DNA of 64,000 nt from positions 33,140,643-33,204,642 of the forward strand of contig NC_088714.1 of the NCBI RefSeq assembly GCF_963576615.1, read 5' to 3'. A model generated the notes under the pieces. That model ran no database searches. It saw nothing but the letters and a program-made list of their open reading frames with translations, and had not been told where the DNA came from. Both the position numbers and the translations under genes were made by a program. This DNA is from Watersipora subatra (Eukaryota; Bryozoa; Gymnolaemata; Cheilostomatida; Watersiporidae). How positions within the stretch are numbered: the first letter of the stretch is position 1; each line of letters opens with the position of its first letter. Positions 41,701 to 47,700 of the stretch are shown here, one piece after another.

Positions 41701-44700
41701 AACTCGGTGGTAAAGCAAGGTGTAAAGTGGCGCTGTAAAGCAAGATACGTAAAAAGTGTTTATATCATTAATATTTATGAAGTGAAAGCAAGCATTATTT
41801 TTCCATCTGCGTGGTAAGATGAAATTGTGTTTGTTCCAATCTGTTTCACCTGCAATAGAATGATTATTCCCAAGAATTATTGGTTTGCAAGTCTTTGATT
41901 AGCCAATCATTTAACTTTTTGAGGAAATAATGATTGATCTAGCAGATGGTAAATCTAGCCAGTTTACTGATTAGTGTAGATGAGTTTTTGGTTGTGTAAA
42001 TCTGTTCATCATTGGCTATGTGAGATCAGACAAGTTTCTATAGTACCAAGTATTGTCTATGTTGTAGTTAAGTGTGAACGCATCTATAGACAGGAGTCCC
42101 AAGTCTTGTCTATGTCGTCATTAAGTGTGAACGCATCCATAGACAGAAGTCCCCGAATTTTGTTCATGTTATAGTTAAGTGTGAGCGCATCCATAGACAG
42201 AAGTCCCCGAGTCTTGTTTGTACATGTTACAGTTAAGTGTGAACACATCTATAGACAGGAGTCGCCAAGTCTTGTTTACGTTGTAATTAAGTGTGAACGC
42301 ATCTATAGACAGAAGACCATAAGTCTTGTCTATGTTGTAGTTAAGTGTGAACGGATTTATAGACAGGAGTCCATAAGGCTTGTCTTTGTTGTAGTGTGAA
42401 CACATCTATAGATTGGAGTCCCCAAGTTTTGTCTATGTTGTAGTTAAGTGTGAATTTATCCACTGCCTCCGGTAAGAAGCTTCCGAAGGATGTCGCTGCT
42501 ATCATTTTTAAAGCGTTACAGAATAAGAAGAGTGCGAACGATGGCATAGCCAAGCCTGTTAATAATGTGATAAGGAAACAGAACGAAGGTGAGTTATACC
42601 TACAGTTGGTGTATTTTGCGTGACTATGAAGATTTGCCTGATTAGGGTTAAATGCTCATCTGATCGCTTCTAACTGTTGCTCTAGAGTCTAGAACAATCT
42701 AAAACTAGTCCCGATGAAATTAATGACCACTAGTTTAAAAGCAATTCTATGACTAAACATGAATAAAATAGAGAACAATTCACAGCTACAAAAGAACTCT
42801 ACAATAATAGTAATATGCAGAGTAGTTATTTAGACTAAAAATTATCTGGAAAGTCGAATTTTTCTTCACTACAAATCTTTTTCATAGTGTCATTCGTCAG
42901 GAGTCTTTGGTACAAAGCCACCTGAAGAGCGACACCGCAAAACAGAGTTGTAGTGAAGAAAAATGTGACTTTCCAAATAAGTTCTAGTCTATATATACAG
43001 TCAAACCGCGACATACGAGCTGAATGCGTTCCTTGATTGAGCTCGCATGTCAATTCTCTTGTATTTCAAAATAATTTCGCCTATATAAAATAACCTAATA
43101 TAAATTAATTTGTTTCATCACCCTCTGAAAACTACCTAAAAACAGGATATTACTATGGAAAAATGTATTTTCGATTGTTCTAATTCACCACCTACGCTAA
43201 CAAAGTGACAAATACTAGTAGTTATGATCTGGAATAAAATATAACATTATGTACTGAGTGCTGTATGGAGTTCTCAGCTTCGAGACAGATGGTGTAAGCT
43301 AACGGAGGCGACACGTTCGGTACTCTACGCTTCTGTGACGCTAACATAACATAAACCTTAAGTTTAACTTACAGTAAACGAATTTAAGCTTACTAAGCAC
43401 ACCTTTAATAATAAGTTTTAATCTTACCTAAACCTTTCTTAATTTTGTCTTCGTTTTTATTTTTAATTATCTTCTTTCAACTTGGCTCTTTTTGCCTCAC
43501 TTTTTGACTTGTTTTTACTTTCTCATTTATCCGGCTTTTTTAGAACTGTTTCAAACTGATTTGACAAGATAGACTGAGAGATGCAGTTTTCGTAAGCGGT
43601 CTCTCGCATACTTAGCCACATAGCGGTCATATCGAAAACCGTCTCGTATGCTCGTATCTCAAATTTGTCTCAGGGCGGAAATTGTCTTGGAATTTTCCTC
43701 TAATCTCCAATTTTTAGTATGTTGGGTGGAACATTTGTACAACGAAGCATGACTGTATCTCAACTTTGATTTTGTGTTTGCAAGTCAAAGTTCTCTTCTG
43801 TTTTATGCTATTGTTGGCACATTATTGAATGGCAGGTTTTTACATTCCCTTAGCCTGCTTAGACAGTATTTTAGCTCCTTCACTTTTGTCCTTTGCCTTC
43901 CTTTGCAGGATCATTCACTCCGAATGGCATAGGTGAAACATTGTTTTCCCTAGCTATTCATTGCAGCTATCCATTGCTAGTTCATAGTTGCTCAGCCCCT
44001 TCTGTTGCACGTTGGGCCAGTTCATTTCATTAATAACCTACAGCTACCTTTATACTTACTGCTCATGTTCTACTAGATTATCTGACTTGCTCTCACTTGT
44101 TCTCATCTGTCACTTTATGCAGGTGTACTCAGGTATAAGGTCAATGTTGGTTTGAGCCCAAGAAATATTGATGTATCTTCAAAATTAGTTGACTTCCTGG
44201 TTACTATGCTGCCATCGTTTTTGTTTACTGATTGGATGCAGTTTAACACAGTTTAGTGTGAGCCGGTCTATGACTTCAGTCAAGTTTACTTATTGCACAT
44301 TATTACTGCAAAGCTTCAAATCAGTTCTATCGGGCAATGTCTTTGATAAGTGAATGTTGTATGTTAGGACTTGTTAATAGAGTTTTGCACATTCTTTAGG
44401 TCCGTATGATACGGTGGTTCTTCGACTAGCCTCTCAAGCGGCAGACGATGACCAGAACGTAAAAAGGAAAAGAAAGCGTGGCAAAACTGCTTCTAGCCAA
44501 TCAAATGCAAAGGTGGAAGGTAAAAATCCGGCTGATAAGAAGAGGAAGAGGCCGGTATTAATGAAAAAGTCACCAGAGTCAGGACATAATGGCGAATTGG
44601 ATAAAGCTGCGCTTCCAGTTGCTAAAGAGTTGAAGATTTCTTATCATAAAAAAAGAGTTTTTGAGTCAGTAGCCAGCAAAGAAACTGTGGATCGGTTATT

Positions 44701-47700
44701 CAAAATCCTAACAAATTCTAGATCTAACAGAAATGCTGATAGTGGTACGAATTCTGATGTGATCACACAAACTGCTGTTAGCTCTTCTGGGTGTCCCGTG
44801 TCAGTCGGTACATCTGAGACGGCGGACAAGTCCAAAATAGATTTGAGTCCATCACCTTCAACAGGTTTACCAACTCCAAAGAAATCTCCCCGCAAACAGA
44901 CTCTTCCTAGAAAAAGTATCTCACCATCCAAACCGTCTGCTAATTTACCTTCTAAACCAAGCAAGGTTCCTCCTGAAAAGCTCAGAAACGTTCTTAAACA
45001 GATCCACATGCGTAGCTCTCCCAGTAGGTCATGCGTAATTGTAGGCGATAAGCCCGATGCTCAAGCTATCACTAAAACAAATCTATTACCTCAGTTGTCA
45101 CCTAGTAATGATAATGATATGACCAACAAGATTGAGTCAGTTTTAAATGCAGAGATTACTAATCTAAAAGCGAGTACTGCTAGTGCAAACGTAAGTAAGA
45201 CAGCGGTGTATGAAGACGATAATACTCATGAAGTGCTGATAGTGGAAAGGAGAGCTACTCATGGATATGAGTCTAACAAGCAGGATGTGCCGATAACTCA
45301 AGGTAGAATATGATAGTGTTGATATATGATATGATGGTGTTGATATATGATATGATAGTGTTGATATATGATATGGTAGTGTATGATATATGATAGTGTT
45401 GATATATGATATGATAGTGTATGATATATGATATGATAGTGTATGATATATGATATGATAGTGTTGATATATGATATGAGTGTTGATATATGATAGTGTT
45501 GATATATGATATGATAGCGTTGATATATGATATGATAGTGTATGATATATGTTATGATAGTGTTGATATATGATATGATAGTGTATGATATATGATATGA
45601 TAGTGTTGATATATGATAGTGTTGATATATGATATGATAGTGTTGATATATGATAGTGTTGATATATGATATGATAGCATTGATATATGATATGATAGTG
45701 TTGATATATGATAGTGTTGATATATGATAGTGTTGATATATGATAGTGTTGATATATGATATGATAGTGTTGATATATGATATGATAGTGTTGATATATG
45801 ATAGTGATAATATATGATAGTGTTGATATATGATAGTGTTGATGTGATGTTGTGACACTAAGGCAATGTCTTCAATAAGAAGTAGAAGTCCCGTGAAGTC
45901 GCATTGTTCCATTCAATAGTACTGGTACCCTGGAGATATCGCCAGGTGTAATAAGTATCTGCACAATTATTCTTAAATATAGAAAGATGGTTGAGGTTTT
46001 AATTTTAAGCTCATTTTATTTTCTTCTACCTAAATTGTGTTATCTATTATCATCAAGGGTGGCAAAGTTCTGGTCAATAAAAAACATTGTTTTCTTTCAC
46101 TACCTTAGTATTCAGATGAGAAGTCGGAAACTGTGCTGGAGAATACCATTAATCTAGTGTCCTCTGTAATATCATCAATGTTGATATCCTAGATAACGTT
46201 AAGGTGTCTAAACTAACGATAAGGGGTTTGCTGCAGATGGTAGTGAAATAGTAGCTTGCTTGGCTGGGAAGCCGAATATCCGAGGTCGATTTCTTGCGAT
46301 GCAATCTTTTTTCTGACACTTGTAGCGTGGCTACTGATGGACGAACAGACATGGCTATTATTATAATAAAGATTATCACAGCGCTGTAGGACATTTTAGT
46401 ACAAATTACATTTTGTGTAAATAAGTAAATCTGCTGTCACTTCTTCCTAGTTTGCTTGTTGACTTGTATTTTCACAGGCCTCTAGAACGCCTTTTGCCGA
46501 AGGTCTTTGTCAGCTTTGTATGACTTTTCTTCTTAGGATTCAGGAGGACATAACTTCTAAATGAATTTACTGAAAGTTATAGTTTACCAATATATACTAC
46601 AATCACCTAACTTAAACTAAATTGGTTATACTAGAGTTTACAGTTGTGTCAATTGGGCTAGCTTGTAAAGATATAAATGTATTACAATGTTTCTTTAGCA
46701 GAACCAAAAAAATGGTACAGCAAAATGCAGCCAACTCTAAATAGTCTTGCTGATGAAAATGTCAAATACTCTCCCAAAAAACTGCGTAAAAGATCCCAAC
46801 CTACAAAGGCTAGAGAAACTATGCAAATGTCTGGCGAGTCCAGCGAGGAACAACTTGATGATTCTGATGTGGATGAAGGTATGCTGACCCCAGTAACTAG
46901 TTCGCTGCAATTAAACTCCAGCAACTAGACCATTACTACTAGCCCACCATTACTACTAGCCCACCACTGCTACTAGACCACCACTACCACTAGACCACCA
47001 CTACTACTAGACCACTGTGACTAGACCACTGTGACTAGACCACTACTACTAGACCACTACTACTAGACCACCACTACTACTAGACCACCACTACTACTAG
47101 ACCACCACTACTACTAGACCACCACTACTACTAGACCACCACTACTACTAGACCACTGTGACTAGACCACTGTGATAGACCACTGTGACTAGACCACTAC
47201 TACTAGACCACCACTACTACTAGACCACCACTACTACTAGACCACCACTACTACTAGACCACCACTACTACTAGACCACTGTGACTAGACCACTGTGACT
47301 AGACCACTACTACTAGACCACTACTACTAGACCACCACTACTACTAGACCACCACTACTACTAGACCACCACTACTACTAGACCACCACTACTACTAGAC
47401 CACCACTACTACTAGACCACCACTACTACTAGACCACTGTGACTAGACCACTACTACTAGACCACCACTACTACTAGACCACTGTGACTAGACCACTGTG
47501 ACTAGACCACTACTACTACGTCACTGTGAATAGACTACTGCTGTTAGCCTGCTATGACTAGACCACTACTAGGCCACTGCGACTAGATGAATGATACTCA
47601 ACCATTGTGATTAGACCACTGGCATTTGACCTTTTTGATTTAAGCAATTTTTAAAAGTTTGGCTTTCTGTCAGAGAAGTTAATTTTTTATTGATGTTTGA

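Larger units (their letters stand above)
39106..42443 (+). other. SNAPC4 intron 20
   Basis: 3.3 kb, mostly transposon: a long inverted-repeat element (about 39180-41110) split by a TTAA-flanked one (39310-40660), then AT-rich DNA and a splice-site-bearing minisatellite ending at exon 21. Confidence 0.65.

Noticed and set aside
44128..44137. 10-nt segment between GCAG and GTATAAGG
   Set aside because: Including it breaks the phase into exon 23, which fits exon 21 or 22 directly.
45298..45912. Minus-strand ORF of 204 codons rich in Tyr, Ile and His
   Set aside because: Translation of an AT-rich minisatellite.
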